DNA of 64,000 nucleotides from an uncultured Methanoregula sp. (GCF_963677065.1 NZ_OY781872.1:801419-865418); one strand, 5' to 3'. Numbered from the stretch's first letter, positions 1 through 8,116 are shown. The notes: generated by a model from the sequence alone, not told the origin. Numbers and translations: made by a program.

Positions 1-1
1 G

Positions 2-1432
2 ATACGAACAGAGATCGGGACGATCACCGGCAACCGGTTCGAGATGACGGCAACAACGGTCGATGCCGAAACCCTTGCCGCGATCATGGTCTTCCCGAAG
101 AGATTCTCCGAGGCCGTCCATGCCTTCATCTATTCCGTGAACGTGAACGAGGTCCGGCTCCCGAGGGAGTATGCCGGCAAGCCGTTCTACGAGATGTATG
201 CTCTCCTCGAGGAGAAGCGGATAGAAGCCGAGGGAGAGATCGTCCGCATAGACAAGGAGCTCCTCGCCCTCTCCAATGCCTGGTACCAGGAGCTCGTTGT
301 CTTACGAAAGCGGCTCGGGGAGATCCACGGCGAGCTGGGCGCGTACCGGAATTTCGGCATCTCGGAGTACACCTTCGTCATCATGGGCTGGATCCCGAAA
401 AAATACCTGAAGAGAACCCGGCAGGCCATGAAGGACGCTTTCGGGGACCGGGTGATTATCCGGGTACTCCCGGTCACGGAGAAGGATCTGGAAGAGGCCC
501 CGGTCTTTTACGATAACCCCTGGTGGGTGAAGCCGTTTGAGTTCATCATGCAGCTCGTTGCCCCGCCCCGGTACCGGGAGATCGACCCCTCGCCAATCCT
601 TGCCATTTTCTTCCCGCTCTTCTTCGGGATCATGGTCGGGGATATCGGGTACGGCCTCATCATCCTTGCGTTCGCGCTCGTGATCCGGTACCGGTTCAGG
701 GCTATCGCGTTTGCAAAGAACCTGGCCGATATCCTGTTAATCTCGTCCATCCCGACCATCTTCTTCGGTTTCCTGTTCGGCGAGTTCTTTGGCGACCTGG
801 GAGAGACGATGGGCTGGATCCACCCGGTCAATTTCCTCGGCATATCGTGGAACCGGGTGGATGCGATGATCCCGATGCTCATCTTTGCAATCGCTATCGG
901 CGTCATCCATGTCTTCCTCGGCCTTTTCATCGGCATCCGGAACGCGCTGATCCTCAGGAAGAGAAAACACCTCCTGGAGAAGACGGGGATGCTTCTCGTG
1001 ATCACCGGCATCATCGTCCTCGTCCTGATACTTGCCGGCGTTGTGCCCGAGTTCGCGATCTACCCTGTGGTCGTCATCATGGTTCTCGGGCTGCCGATGA
1101 TCCTGATGGGGGCCGGGGTGTTCGGGACGATCGAGGTGATGAGCACGGTGGGAAACATCCTCTCGTACGCCCGGCTGATGGCGATCGGGATGGCCTCGGT
1201 CATCCTCGCGATGGTGGCGAACCGGCTGGGCGGGGCATTCGAGATCGCGATCATCGGCATCATCGTCGCGGTCCTGCTCCATACGCTCAATGTCGTGCTC
1301 GCGATGTTCTCCCCCTCGATCCATTCGGTGCGTCTCCACCTTGTCGAGTTCTTCTCGAAGTTCTACGAGGGGGGCGGTACGGTGTACCGGCCGTTCAAAA
1401 AGGAGGTGGAGCTGAAGGGGCCGGGGGAGTGA
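2..1432 (+). CDS. atpI: A1AO ATP synthase subunit I (a subunit), 3' part, cut by window edge
   Basis: This is the C-terminal ~476 residues of the membrane stator subunit that carries the ion half-channels against the c-ring. The frame is open to the left edge, so the ATG at 44 is internal and the real start lies outside. Visible are a soluble coiled part, the family motif FFGIMVGDIGYG at the first membrane helix, a run of further membrane helices, SYARLMAIGMA with the conserved helix arginine that faces the rotor glutamate, and the usual end EFFSKFYEGGGTVYRPF. In most methanogens this gene is followed directly by the c subunit. Here it is followed by a repeat array, and the rest of the operon (13313-19450) lies on the other strand 12-18 kb away. 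Subunit H is not in the window. Confidence 0.95.
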   Translation: MRTEIGTITGNRFEMTATTVDAETLAAIMVFPKRFSEAVHAFIYSVNVNEVRLPREYAGKPFYEMYALLEEKRIEAEGEIVRIDKELLALSNAWYQELVVLRKRLGEIHGELGAYRNFGISEYTFVIMGWIPKKYLKRTRQAMKDAFGDRVIIRVLPVTEKDLEEAPVFYDNPWWVKPFEFIMQLVAPPRYREIDPSPILAIFFPLFFGIMVGDIGYGLIILAFALVIRYRFRAIAFAKNLADILLISSIPTIFFGFLFGEFFGDLGETMGWIHPVNFLGISWNRVDAMIPMLIFAIAIGVIHVFLGLFIGIRNALILRKRKHLLEKTGMLLVITGIIVLVLILAGVVPEFAIYPVVVIMVLGLPMILMGAGVFGTIEVMSTVGNILSYARLMAIGMASVILAMVANRLGGAFEIAIIGIIVAVLLHTLNVVLAMFSPSIHSVRLHLVEFFSKFYEGGGTVYRPFKKEVELKGPGE

Positions 1433-1509
1433 GACCCGGGTTTCTCCGGATCGTGATCGGATCGATGAGACAAATGAGAGAGGACCATTTACTTTTTTGA
1501 AGGAAGGGT

Positions 1510-2190
1510 GCGATTGAAATTATTCAGGCAAGGTCCGGTTGAAAATTTCAAATCAAGGTTCGATCGATCCGGATCGATTTTTCAATCGCGATCCTGATCG
1601 CGTTTGAAATTTTAAAATCAAAGCTTGGTTGAAAAAATAAAATCGAAGTCCGCTCAAAAAATTTCCATCAAGGTTCGGTTGCAAAAAGTAAACCACTTAT
1701 GCATAGGATTAATCTGGAAGTCCACGACGGAAAGGGGATCGCGGATGCGGGTTTTCAATCAAGGTTCGCTTGAAAATTTTCAATCGAAGTCCGGTTGAAA
1801 TTTTTTAATCAAGGTTTGATTGAAAAATGAAAATCAAGGTGCGATCGATCCGGATCGATTTTTCGATCGCGATCATGATCGCGATTGAAATTTTTGAAGC
1901 AAGGTGTGGTTGAAAATTTAAAATCAAAGTCTGCTCAAAAAATTTCAAGCAAGGTGCGGTTGCGAAAAGTTAACCACTTGTACTCCCGGTTGTTTTGGAT
2001 TCCACGACGGAAGAGTGCGTACGGGTGCGAGCTTTCAACCAAGGTTTGCCTGAAAATTTTCAATCAAGGTCCGGTTGAAATTTTTCAATCAAGGTTTGAT
2101 TGAAAATTTTTTATCAAGGTTCGATCTGCGAGCGGTTTTTGATCGTGATCGCGATTGGAATTTTTGAAGCAGGGTCTGGTTGAAAAATGG
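1510..2190. repeat. Array A: inverted-repeat modules in a ~280-bp higher-order unit
   Basis: Non-coding and AT rich. The basic module is a dyad: arm TTTTCAATC, 7-base spacer AAGGTTC or variant, arm GATTGAAAA. A clean copy lies at 2082-2106. Variants (AAGGTCCGG, AAAGTCTGC, AAGCTTGG) occur about every 25-35 bases. The modules are arranged in a longer unit that also holds a GATC-rich palindrome block, a string AAAAGTTAACCACTTGTGC and TCCACGACGG. TCCACGACGG recurs at 1721 and 2001, a period of 280. About 2.4 units are present. The same unit recurs at 37614-38243. There is no associated transposase or cas gene. Function is unknown. Confidence 0.9.
1844..1885. repeat. GATC-rich nested palindromes inside array A
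   Basis: Two perfect palindromes lie almost back to back: ATCGATCCGGATCGAT at 1844-1859 and ATCGCGATCATGATCGCGAT at 1866-1885. The matching block of the preceding unit (about 1563-1602) has the first palindrome and a slightly decayed second one. The same position in array B holds CGCGATCATGATCGCG (37681-37696). These are the most symmetric elements of the repeat and could be protein-binding sites or cruciform-forming sequence; that is inference. Confidence 0.85.
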
Positions 2191-2212
2191 GTTGTTCAAT
2201 CATGCACTGATC

Positions 2213-2353
2213 TCAGCGCAAAGGATCTCGGCCTGCTCCGGGTTCACCTGGGGCAATGTCCGGGCCGAAAAGTGTGATGTAGCCGAGCTCCCGTAGCCAT
2301 GCGAGGGCGTGTTCTTCTACGTGGGGTTCGGCTATGGTATTTTTTGCATTCAA
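2213..2353 (-). pseudogene. hsdR: Remnant of type I restriction subunit HsdR (N-terminus)
   Basis: The minus strand read from 2353 gives a frame with AEPHVEEHALAWLRELGY followed by ITLFGPDIAPGEPGAG. This is the characteristic start of type I restriction R subunits, whose usual form is LGY..GPDIAPGEP.AER. It stops at 2213-2215 after about 46 codons, so roughly 95% of the gene is missing and the repeat array begins 22 bases further on. It follows the fic stop codon immediately. An ATG four bases after that stop lies in another frame and an A6 run separates the two, so a frameshift is likely. Too short to be functional; with the hsdS remnant it marks a decayed type I locus. Confidence 0.8.
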
Positions 2354-3742
2354 TCACGCGGGGTCCGGGAAGTCCAGAAGCTGTTTCTGTTGTTTATCAG
2401 TATTTTTTACGGGTTCTTTCTTCTGTTCCCATAATTCAGAATGTTCGTTAAAGATGAAGATAAACTCTCTTCCCCGTCGGTCCATGGTTACATATTTGAG
2501 TTCAGCAAGATGCATGAGATCTGTACGTGCTGTCTGGTAGACCACATCGAACATCTGCGATATCTGTCTAATGATGAAATACTCGTCGGAGTGCTCCATC
2601 ATGTACCGAAGGATGGTTGCCTGACGGGGGTTGATATCCCGGATCTTTGTAATGATCGCGTTCGTGGCATTCTGTTCGCTCTGTTTGCGTTCAAGATATT
2701 CCAGAAGATCATCGAGCGCTTGGATTATACAGGAAATATTGTATTTTAGGAAGTACGTGAGATCATTGTCATCATATTCTGTGTAAAGATATGCCAGCCC
2801 GTACTTCTTTTTTGAGCGGAGAAGTATACGGGAGATTGCCATATATTCAAAGAGCCAGTATCCCTGAGAGAGCACATACCAATAGAAGATACTCCGCGCC
2901 GTCCTCCCATTCCCGTCATTAAACGGATGGAAATATCCGATAAGATAGTGCAGGATAATTCCCTTAATTACCGGATGGATGAAATCACCGGTTGTCCGGT
3001 CCGACCCTTCCTCCGTCCTGTTTGCGAACTTGCAGAACTGCCCAATGAACCCCTCTATTTCGGAATGATCCGGAGGTGTATGGAAGACCGTCCCGTCCCC
3101 CGGGTCTACAACCACCACATCATTTTCCGTCCTGAACTTCCCGACATATGCTTCGTCAATCGTGCCTTTCGTGACAATCCGGTGAATCTCAAGGATCAAT
3201 TCCTTTGTGAGGGGGGTGTCTCTCTTCTCCCGAATGAACCGCATGACCTCATAGTTATTCAGGATCATCTGTTCGGCGTGGTTCTTGGGCTTGCGGCCTT
3301 TCCGGAGCATCTCTTTTGCGGCCTTCCGGGTCGTTGCGGCACCTTCGAGTATACTGGACGCTATTGCTTCTTCCATGAGCGAGTTGATAATATACGACTG
3401 TTCCATCCGGATGGTCTTGTTATGGATCTGGATCGTTCCTGAAAGATAGCGATCGATTGTATGGAGCCCTTTGACAATTTCCGGGATGAACGAGTAATTC
3501 ATATTGAGTTTTGCAATCGTAATCCGTTCATATCGCATAATCCGAAGGAATTTCATCAATCCCCAGATTGCTTTCCTTCGATCTGCGTCCTCAACACGGT
3601 ATTTCATCTCATCCCAATAGAGATAGCGCCGGTTATATTCCGCCACATCCTTATGGAAACTATCATCCTTGTTGAATTTTTCATCCGCAAGGTTCAGGGA
3701 TTCATCCCAGTTAACCTGCGGTTTTTCAGGTAGTTTCTGCAT
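2354..3742 (-). CDS. Fic-domain protein with C-terminal winged helix
   Basis: Fic proteins transfer AMP (or another nucleotide moiety) from NTPs to hydroxyl side chains of target proteins. The 462-residue protein has a DUF4172-like N-terminal region, an inhibitory motif SSILEG near residue 129 (the S-x3-E-G form that blocks the nucleotide site), the complete catalytic loop HPFNDGNGRTAR near residue 272, and a C-terminal winged-helix segment that may bind DNA. The ATG at 3742 is chosen because GAGGTG lies 6 bases upstream; a GTG at 3751 overlaps that site. Fic genes are known companions of type I restriction loci between hsdS and hsdR, and here the hsdR fragment follows directly. The catalytic and inhibitory residues are intact, so it may be active and kept silent by its own helix. 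Targets are unknown. Confidence 0.9.
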   Translation of the reverse strand: MQKLPEKPQVNWDESLNLADEKFNKDDSFHKDVAEYNRRYLYWDEMKYRVEDADRRKAIWGLMKFLRIMRYERITIAKLNMNYSFIPEIVKGLHTIDRYLSGTIQIHNKTIRMEQSYIINSLMEEAIASSILEGAATTRKAAKEMLRKGRKPKNHAEQMILNNYEVMRFIREKRDTPLTKELILEIHRIVTKGTIDEAYVGKFRTENDVVVVDPGDGTVFHTPPDHSEIEGFIGQFCKFANRTEEGSDRTTGDFIHPVIKGIILHYLIGYFHPFNDGNGRTARSIFYWYVLSQGYWLFEYMAISRILLRSKKKYGLAYLYTEYDDNDLTYFLKYNISCIIQALDDLLEYLERKQSEQNATNAIITKIRDINPRQATILRYMMEHSDEYFIIRQISQMFDVVYQTARTDLMHLAELKYVTMDRRGREFIFIFNEHSELWEQKKEPVKNTDKQQKQLLDFPDPA

Positions 3743-3753
3743 AGGCTCCACCT

Positions 3754-3876
3754 CACTAACTACTAAATTAGCACAAATTAGTATTTATTAGTATTTGGTG
3801 CTTTTAGCGTATTTTATGAAAAACTCATCCGAAGCAACTACTAATTTAGTATACTTTAGTAGATTTTAGTAGATGG
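3754..3876 (-). promoter_or_regulatory. Phased TTAGTA/TACTAA repeats upstream of fic
   Basis: Seven copies of TTAGTA or its complement TACTAA lie in the fic upstream region: 3761, 3778, 3788, 3839, 3846, 3856 and 3866. Two groups are spaced exactly 10 bases (3778/3788 and 3846/3856/3866), that is, one helical turn, so a protein would sit on one face of the DNA. The block starts 12 bases before the fic ATG. The winged helix at the C-terminus of the Fic protein is a natural candidate for autoregulation; this is inference. Confidence 0.6.
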
Positions 3877-3941
3877 AAATTGTGGGAAAAAAATCTGAAA
3901 ATTATTGAAAAATTTTCAGGTAATTCCGAAACCCAACGTTT

Positions 3942-4499
3942 TTACAAGCCTTCATTATCAAGGAATTTCTCTACCGGAAGCCCGGCCAAAAATGCGGCTT
4001 TCTCCAGGCTGACTTTTCCTTTCTTATAGAGAGAGATTGCGAGGGGAATCCGCTTCCGTACTACCCGTTCATAGATTGCTGATTTCTCTATGAAATCCGG
4101 GTATGAGACATAAACGAAAAGAAGTATTTCGTCACGCGACAGGTCATTGAGAAACTCCTTGTAATCCTGAATCGCTTCGATCTGTTCCGCTGTAAACACA
4201 GGTTTGGCCTTACCGAGTGCCGCAACCCCATGGGGAGTTATGTGATATTCGTGATACTTTTCCTCCACGAGCCCCAAGGATTTTAAATTTCTTATCCCAT
4301 TTTCAGCTGCCTCGCTGTAGGGACCGGAGGTGTGGGGAATGAATTTCGCCAACTCGGAGATCTTTTCGATATAATCTGCGATAAGGAACATCTCCGTCTG
4401 GAACGCCACCTCTCCTTTGACAGGAGCATCGTTGCCGGCGTGCAGCAATTGCAATATTGCGAAGTCCTGATCGGTAAGATCTTCGATTGAAAACTCCAT
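3942..4499 (-). CDS. Putative regulator: winged-helix-like N-domain plus UPF0175-like C-terminus
   Basis: 185 residues, not firmly recognised. Residues about 10-95 resemble the YwgA-type winged-helix domain (ILQLL near the start, then PYSEAAENGIRNLKSLGLV and YHITPHG). The last ~40 residues (ISLYKKGKVSLEKAAFLAGL, then EKFLDNEGL) closely resemble UPF0175/VapB-like antitoxins, whose helix-turn-helix has the form LY..G.ISL.KAAELAG. UPF0175 antitoxins normally pair with a PIN-domain toxin, and none is present here. The start has AAGGAA in the SD position. It lies between the TPR-HEPN gene (125-base gap) and fic (about 200-base gap), so it may be the regulator or antitoxin of this island. Domain calls rest on pattern recall. 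Confidence 0.55.
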   Translation of the reverse strand: MEFSIEDLTDQDFAILQLLHAGNDAPVKGEVAFQTEMFLIADYIEKISELAKFIPHTSGPYSEAAENGIRNLKSLGLVEEKYHEYHITPHGVAALGKAKPVFTAEQIEAIQDYKEFLNDLSRDEILLFVYVSYPDFIEKSAIYERVVRKRIPLAISLYKKGKVSLEKAAFLAGLPVEKFLDNEGL

Positions 4500-4624
4500 T
4501 GCAGATTCCTTTTCTTATTATGTACGAGCGCTGATCTTCAATACTTCTGCGGAGATTTTACAGGTTGGGGGATATGAAAAAGGAGGCAGGGGGTCGGTGA
4601 AAGTGAATGGTTGTTGAAAATGAA

Positions 4625-6226
4625 TTAATTATCGTCTCCATGATAAGGTCGCCATTGATGGTAAGGAGATACCCGATGCATGGGCAATTGACCGTACCTT
4701 TCATCTGGTTTGCGTTTCTTTTTTTCTTCGATATCAACAAACAGAATGAGATACATTACTGCGGCTCTGAGTAATTGCATAGCGGTTATCGTTGTTTCGA
4801 AAAGATATTCCCTACTAATTCTTGACGTTATATCTGAATGATCTTCTGGGATCCTCATTTCATGCACGATTAAAAACCGGTGTGTGACAGCATTTCGGCA
4901 TTCATAGATTTCCCGATAATATCCGTCATCTTTTAAATCTAAAGCCAGATCGAATAAGGCAAATAAAAATTTATTTTTCCTTGCAGCGAATTCAGGACGA
5001 AGTGTATCATGTAACTTGTCTTGTGTCCAAATAGTCCGAAAATGTGTATTTCGCGCAGAGGGCTTTTGTATTCCACAATATTCCCGAACAAACTGCGCGA
5101 TTTTATCGAAAGTATCCATAGTCAATTTTAATGATAATTTCAGGAATTCGATGTACGCATTGTGAACTGAATAGTCGAGAGGATCAAAAAGGATCACATC
5201 TTTATCAATTGTGTCAACTGCAGTGGACTGATATTGAGACTGAATGAGAAGATACCGTGCAACGACGAAATCCTGCTTGATTTGATTGAGAAATGTGATA
5301 TGCCGATCCACGATATGTGCATCGGAAATTTTTTCAACAAATCTGGATATGAACATGGGATCTCCGAACACCATATCGTTCTTTTTACCGACAAACGTTG
5401 TAGGCGTAAGATAGAGTTGATGTTTAACGCAAAAATTACGTGAAAATTCATGGAATTGCGATATAGGGTCTGAATTAATATGATTTTCCGGTTTCATTCC
5501 GGTATGTTTCTTGATAATAGAGTCGACAGCAGCGTGATTTTTTTCAAAAATCAGGTCTGCCTCACGTGGTAGGGGTTGTTTTAATGCCTCCTGGTAAAGG
5601 CGTTGCGATTCGATGAGGAAGAGATGTGTATGACCATGCGCTAAAAAAGCGAGCCATTGTAATTCAATCGCTTTATTTCCTAATGCCATTCCAAAATTTT
5701 TGTCATATTTTAACGCGGAATCATAGAAAGAAAATGCTTCAACCTCCCTCCCTACAGAACAGAGACAATTACCAAAGTTTGTATTAATCTGAGCTCGAAG
5801 GTTACGATCCAAGGAGGTTTCTGGCTTTTTTGCAAGATCCAATGCTTTGCGGAAATAATGTTTTGCTGCTTGATAATTTTCATCGATTCTGCCTTCGTTC
5901 AACGATTCTCTTTTATCTGAATCCCACAATGCGATATAGCCATTAGCCAGGTTATAGAATTGTCCAACAGTTATTTCAGATTCTGGTTTGGTCTTGATTG
6001 GGTATTCGGTATGATGTTTGCCACGTATAATCAAATCTTTGTCACCAGCGACAGCGCCTAAATCAATCATCAAACTTCCGAGATTTGCATGCACTTGTGA
6101 ATAATACGACGATTCTGGAATCGTTTGCAGCTTTTTTTCGACTTCTAAAATAATATTTTTTGATTGCGGTACATCCCCGTGATCGAAATATTTGCGTGCT
6201 TCTTCAAGATTTTCATGAATTTTCAT
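4625..6226 (-). CDS. TPR protein with C-terminal LA2681-like HEPN domain
   Basis: 533 residues. The N-terminal ~240 residues are helical with TPR features (for example NFGNCLCSVGREVEAFSFYD near 150-169). The C-terminal part has FCVKHQLYLTP near 265 and a helix with ECRNAVTHRF, giving R444-x4-H449, the RNase signature of HEPN domains. The layout matches the LA2681-like HEPN family, whose members are suspected toxin or defence RNases. The gene starts 15 bases after the end of the membrane caspase-like gene, so the two are one transcription unit. Base composition is AT rich, roughly 40% G+C by eye, against about 58-60% around it, a sign of transfer. Substrate is unknown. The TPR part may receive a signal, and the caspase-like partner is an obvious candidate protease for activation or inactivation. 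Confidence 0.65.
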   Translation of the reverse strand: MKIHENLEEARKYFDHGDVPQSKNIILEVEKKLQTIPESSYYSQVHANLGSLMIDLGAVAGDKDLIIRGKHHTEYPIKTKPESEITVGQFYNLANGYIALWDSDKRESLNEGRIDENYQAAKHYFRKALDLAKKPETSLDRNLRAQINTNFGNCLCSVGREVEAFSFYDSALKYDKNFGMALGNKAIELQWLAFLAHGHTHLFLIESQRLYQEALKQPLPREADLIFEKNHAAVDSIIKKHTGMKPENHINSDPISQFHEFSRNFCVKHQLYLTPTTFVGKKNDMVFGDPMFISRFVEKISDAHIVDRHITFLNQIKQDFVVARYLLIQSQYQSTAVDTIDKDVILFDPLDYSVHNAYIEFLKLSLKLTMDTFDKIAQFVREYCGIQKPSARNTHFRTIWTQDKLHDTLRPEFAARKNKFLFALFDLALDLKDDGYYREIYECRNAVTHRFLIVHEMRIPEDHSDITSRISREYLFETTITAMQLLRAAVMYLILFVDIEEKKKRKPDERYGQLPMHRVSPYHQWRPYHGDDN

Positions 6227-6241
6227 TGATATACCAACGAT

Positions 6242-7042
6242 TTAATCATTTTTTGAATGCATATTTGCATCTCTATGGATATCTATTGCTACTTTTCTCG
6301 TCGCATCCCACACTGAATAATGATTCATATTACCTTCTGTAATGAAATATTGATTTGGATTTGGTTTATCAATAAGCGTTTCAATTAATGACACGTTTGG
6401 TCGCTTTTTCGAAAGAGAGTTGCAATGAAATTGTCCAATAAATTTTTTCTTAAATAACGCAGGTTTTTCCCTTACAAATTCTTCGTAAATAAGGTCTCCT
6501 GTTTTTAGGCCAAGTCCACCTCGCCATCCATGACCGAATAGCCAAACATATTTTGCGTGATCTTTTCTCAACTCATATGCGACGCATCCTGGTGAATCGC
6601 AATGAATTATTTTATACGGGTATTTTTCTTGGGACAACTTATTCACAATATTATGAACCCCCGTTCCCATTCCGATGTCACGAATCCATTGTGAATGTGC
6701 AATAATTATTGCATCATAATCCAAACCAGATGTTTCTAGATTATCAGGATATTGAATAATTTTTGAAGTGTTTAAGAACGGGTAAGATTTGTGAATTATT
6801 ATTACTAGAAAAATCATCAAAGAGATTGCAATTATACCAAGAACGAATGCAATGTAGAAGACCAATGAAATGGCTAAAAATTTTGATGTGTAACTCCATC
6901 CGAAGAAAAATAAACCAATAATAGAGAGTACCCAAATCTCCATTCCATGATCGAACCATGATTTTGAAAAAACAAACACTGGTTTTTCTTGGATTGATTC
7001 ATCATTATCACGCGACCTTTTCTCTTGTAGCATCTCTTTCAT
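6242..7042 (-). CDS. Membrane-anchored caspase-like protein (putative cysteine protease)
   Basis: 266 residues, not recognised as a named family. Two membrane helices lie at about 35-50 and 56-83, followed by a cytoplasmic alpha/beta domain. That domain has a strand ending AIIIAHSQW (111-119), then YVWLFGHGWRGG with His171, and KFIGQFHCNS with Cys207. A His after a hydrophobic strand followed by glycines, and a Cys at the end of the next strand, is the layout of the caspase/CHAT catalytic dyad. This fold call is inference from the motif pattern. The gene is very AT rich (about one third G+C) and starts 23 bases after the hsdS remnant, in the same direction, so it once followed hsdS in an operon. 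It is followed 15 bases later by the TPR-HEPN gene. TPR-plus-caspase-like combinations are known in prokaryotic immunity (TPR-CHAT). Confidence 0.55.
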   Translation of the reverse strand: MKEMLQEKRSRDNDESIQEKPVFVFSKSWFDHGMEIWVLSIIGLFFFGWSYTSKFLAISLVFYIAFVLGIIAISLMIFLVIIIHKSYPFLNTSKIIQYPDNLETSGLDYDAIIIAHSQWIRDIGMGTGVHNIVNKLSQEKYPYKIIHCDSPGCVAYELRKDHAKYVWLFGHGWRGGLGLKTGDLIYEEFVREKPALFKKKFIGQFHCNSLSKKRPNVSLIETLIDKPNPNQYFITEGNMNHYSVWDATRKVAIDIHRDANMHSKND

Positions 7043-7065
7043 TTGTCAAACACATCCGATACAAT

Positions 7066-7182
7066 TCATAAATCGAACACCGGTTGGATCTCCCCGCTCA
7101 TCAGTTTCGGCAGCAGCACATCTCTGATCTGGGCAAGCGTCCGAGATTCGTGACTGAACAGGTTTTTCTCTTTTTGCCAGTA
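7066..7182 (-). pseudogene. hsdS: Remnant of type I restriction specificity subunit HsdS (C-terminus)
   Basis: The minus strand reads WQKEKNLFSHESRTLAQI and continues RDVLLPKLMSGEIQPVF to a stop at 7066-7068. ESRTL...RD.LLPKL.SGEI is the hallmark C-terminus of type I S subunits. An in-frame TGA at 7183-7185 leaves only ~38 codons, so both target-recognition domains are gone. No hsdM is seen to the right. Together with the hsdR start fragment at 2213-2353 it shows the island was inserted in, or belonged to, an hsdS-cargo-hsdR operon. Confidence 0.85.
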
Positions 7183-7507
7183 TCAGCTAACGGTCCCCCG
7201 TAAAACAGATCCTCTGTCATGTCATTGAGCTAACCAACACCATCTTATATATTTATTGTAATATATGACGTTTTCAGAATAATCACAATGTACCCGGTAC
7301 AAGACTTCGACCAGGACAGCATTGTGGGATGAGAAGCACAAATAGACCATCCCGAAAACGGAAACTTGGGATGTGATTGCAGCAGCGTCCGCAACCCGGA
7401 TGCATCACCCGGCTGCCGGCCTGATACCGGCGCCATCTGAAGATTGACAATACGAGCGGACGCTGTTGCAAGTAGTCCCGTTATCGGAGAGAACCAGTTA
7501 TGATACC
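7183..7507. other. Gene-poor stretch with a TATA-like element
   Basis: No convincing gene. The part next to the hsdS remnant could be further decayed hsdS sequence but shows no recognisable motif. A TATA-like string CTTATATATT lies at 7244-7253 on the plus strand, followed by a 13-codon open frame from 7288. A TTG at 7466 would extend the next gene upstream. The boundary between AT-rich island and G+C-rich core falls here. Confidence 0.5.
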
Positions 7508-8116
7508 ATGGAACAGAAAACCAGTATTACCAGCACCGGGGAGGCAGCAGGCCAGACCCCGGGAGGAACCGCAGTTGAACACAAGCGATTAAACACCAAA
7601 AGCACCCGGCAGAGCATTCCCCCTCATCCGGGAGGAAATGATCGAGCCCTCATTCCCGGGGAGCGGGATAGCTTCCGCAGGCAAGCGCAAAAAACAACCG
7701 CCGGACCTGACACCACCGTCATCGTCCACGAACGCTTAGAGGACGGGACTACTGCGGACCCCGACAACTACCTCAGGAGCCGTGGCATCGTTCACCGCGC
7801 CATGCAGCTCCTCGAAGAATGGAAGTTCCAGCCAGCCCGGATCAGCTCTTCCAAGATCCCTGTGGACATCATCGCCATTCGGAAGGAGATGACGCTCCTT
7901 GTCCAGGTGATCTCCTCAAAAAAACCCACCCCCGATGCCAGGACCCTTGTCCGGCATTATGCCGGTAAGATCCGGAATCTCATGGAGATGGGAAGTTCGG
8001 CCCGGTTCCGGAAGATCCTCATGGCCTATTCCACGGTTTGTGGCTGGAAATATTATGATGTTCTGCCGGGCGGCCTGATTCCTGCATGGGACCTGCCGGA
8101 GATACCGGCTTCCTGA
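7508..8116 (+). CDS. Hypothetical protein, possible nuclease-like C-terminal domain
   Basis: About 202 residues; not recognised. The first half is low-complexity and polar (repeated Thr, Gly, Pro, Arg), unlike a folded domain. The second half is compact: RSRGIVHRAMQLLEEWKF, then VDIIAIRKEMTLLVQVISSK, then a helix HYAGKIRNLMEM. A buried strand with Asp followed by a second strand with Q-x3-SK resembles the core of restriction-endonuclease-like folds with the usual Glu changed; this is only a hint. ATG 7508 is used; a TTG at 7466 in the same frame would add 14 residues. Confidence 0.5.
   Translation: MEQKTSITSTGEAAGQTPGGTAVEHKRLNTKSTRQSIPPHPGGNDRALIPGERDSFRRQAQKTTAGPDTTVIVHERLEDGTTADPDNYLRSRGIVHRAMQLLEEWKFQPARISSSKIPVDIIAIRKEMTLLVQVISSKKPTPDARTLVRHYAGKIRNLMEMGSSARFRKILMAYSTVCGWKYYDVLPGGLIPAWDLPEIPAS

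Noticed and set aside
1885..2103. 72-codon open frame inside array A
   Set aside because: It is a translation of the repeat modules, without a start signal and with the same modules in other frames elsewhere.
1510..2190. CRISPR array
   Set aside because: Repeats are not identical, have no unique spacers of constant length, and no cas genes are present; the pattern is nested dyads in a 280-base unit.
1510..2190. Replication origin
   Set aside because: AT-rich repeats and palindromes would fit, but there is no cdc6/orc1 gene nearby, no ORB-like motif, and a second copy exists 36 kb away.
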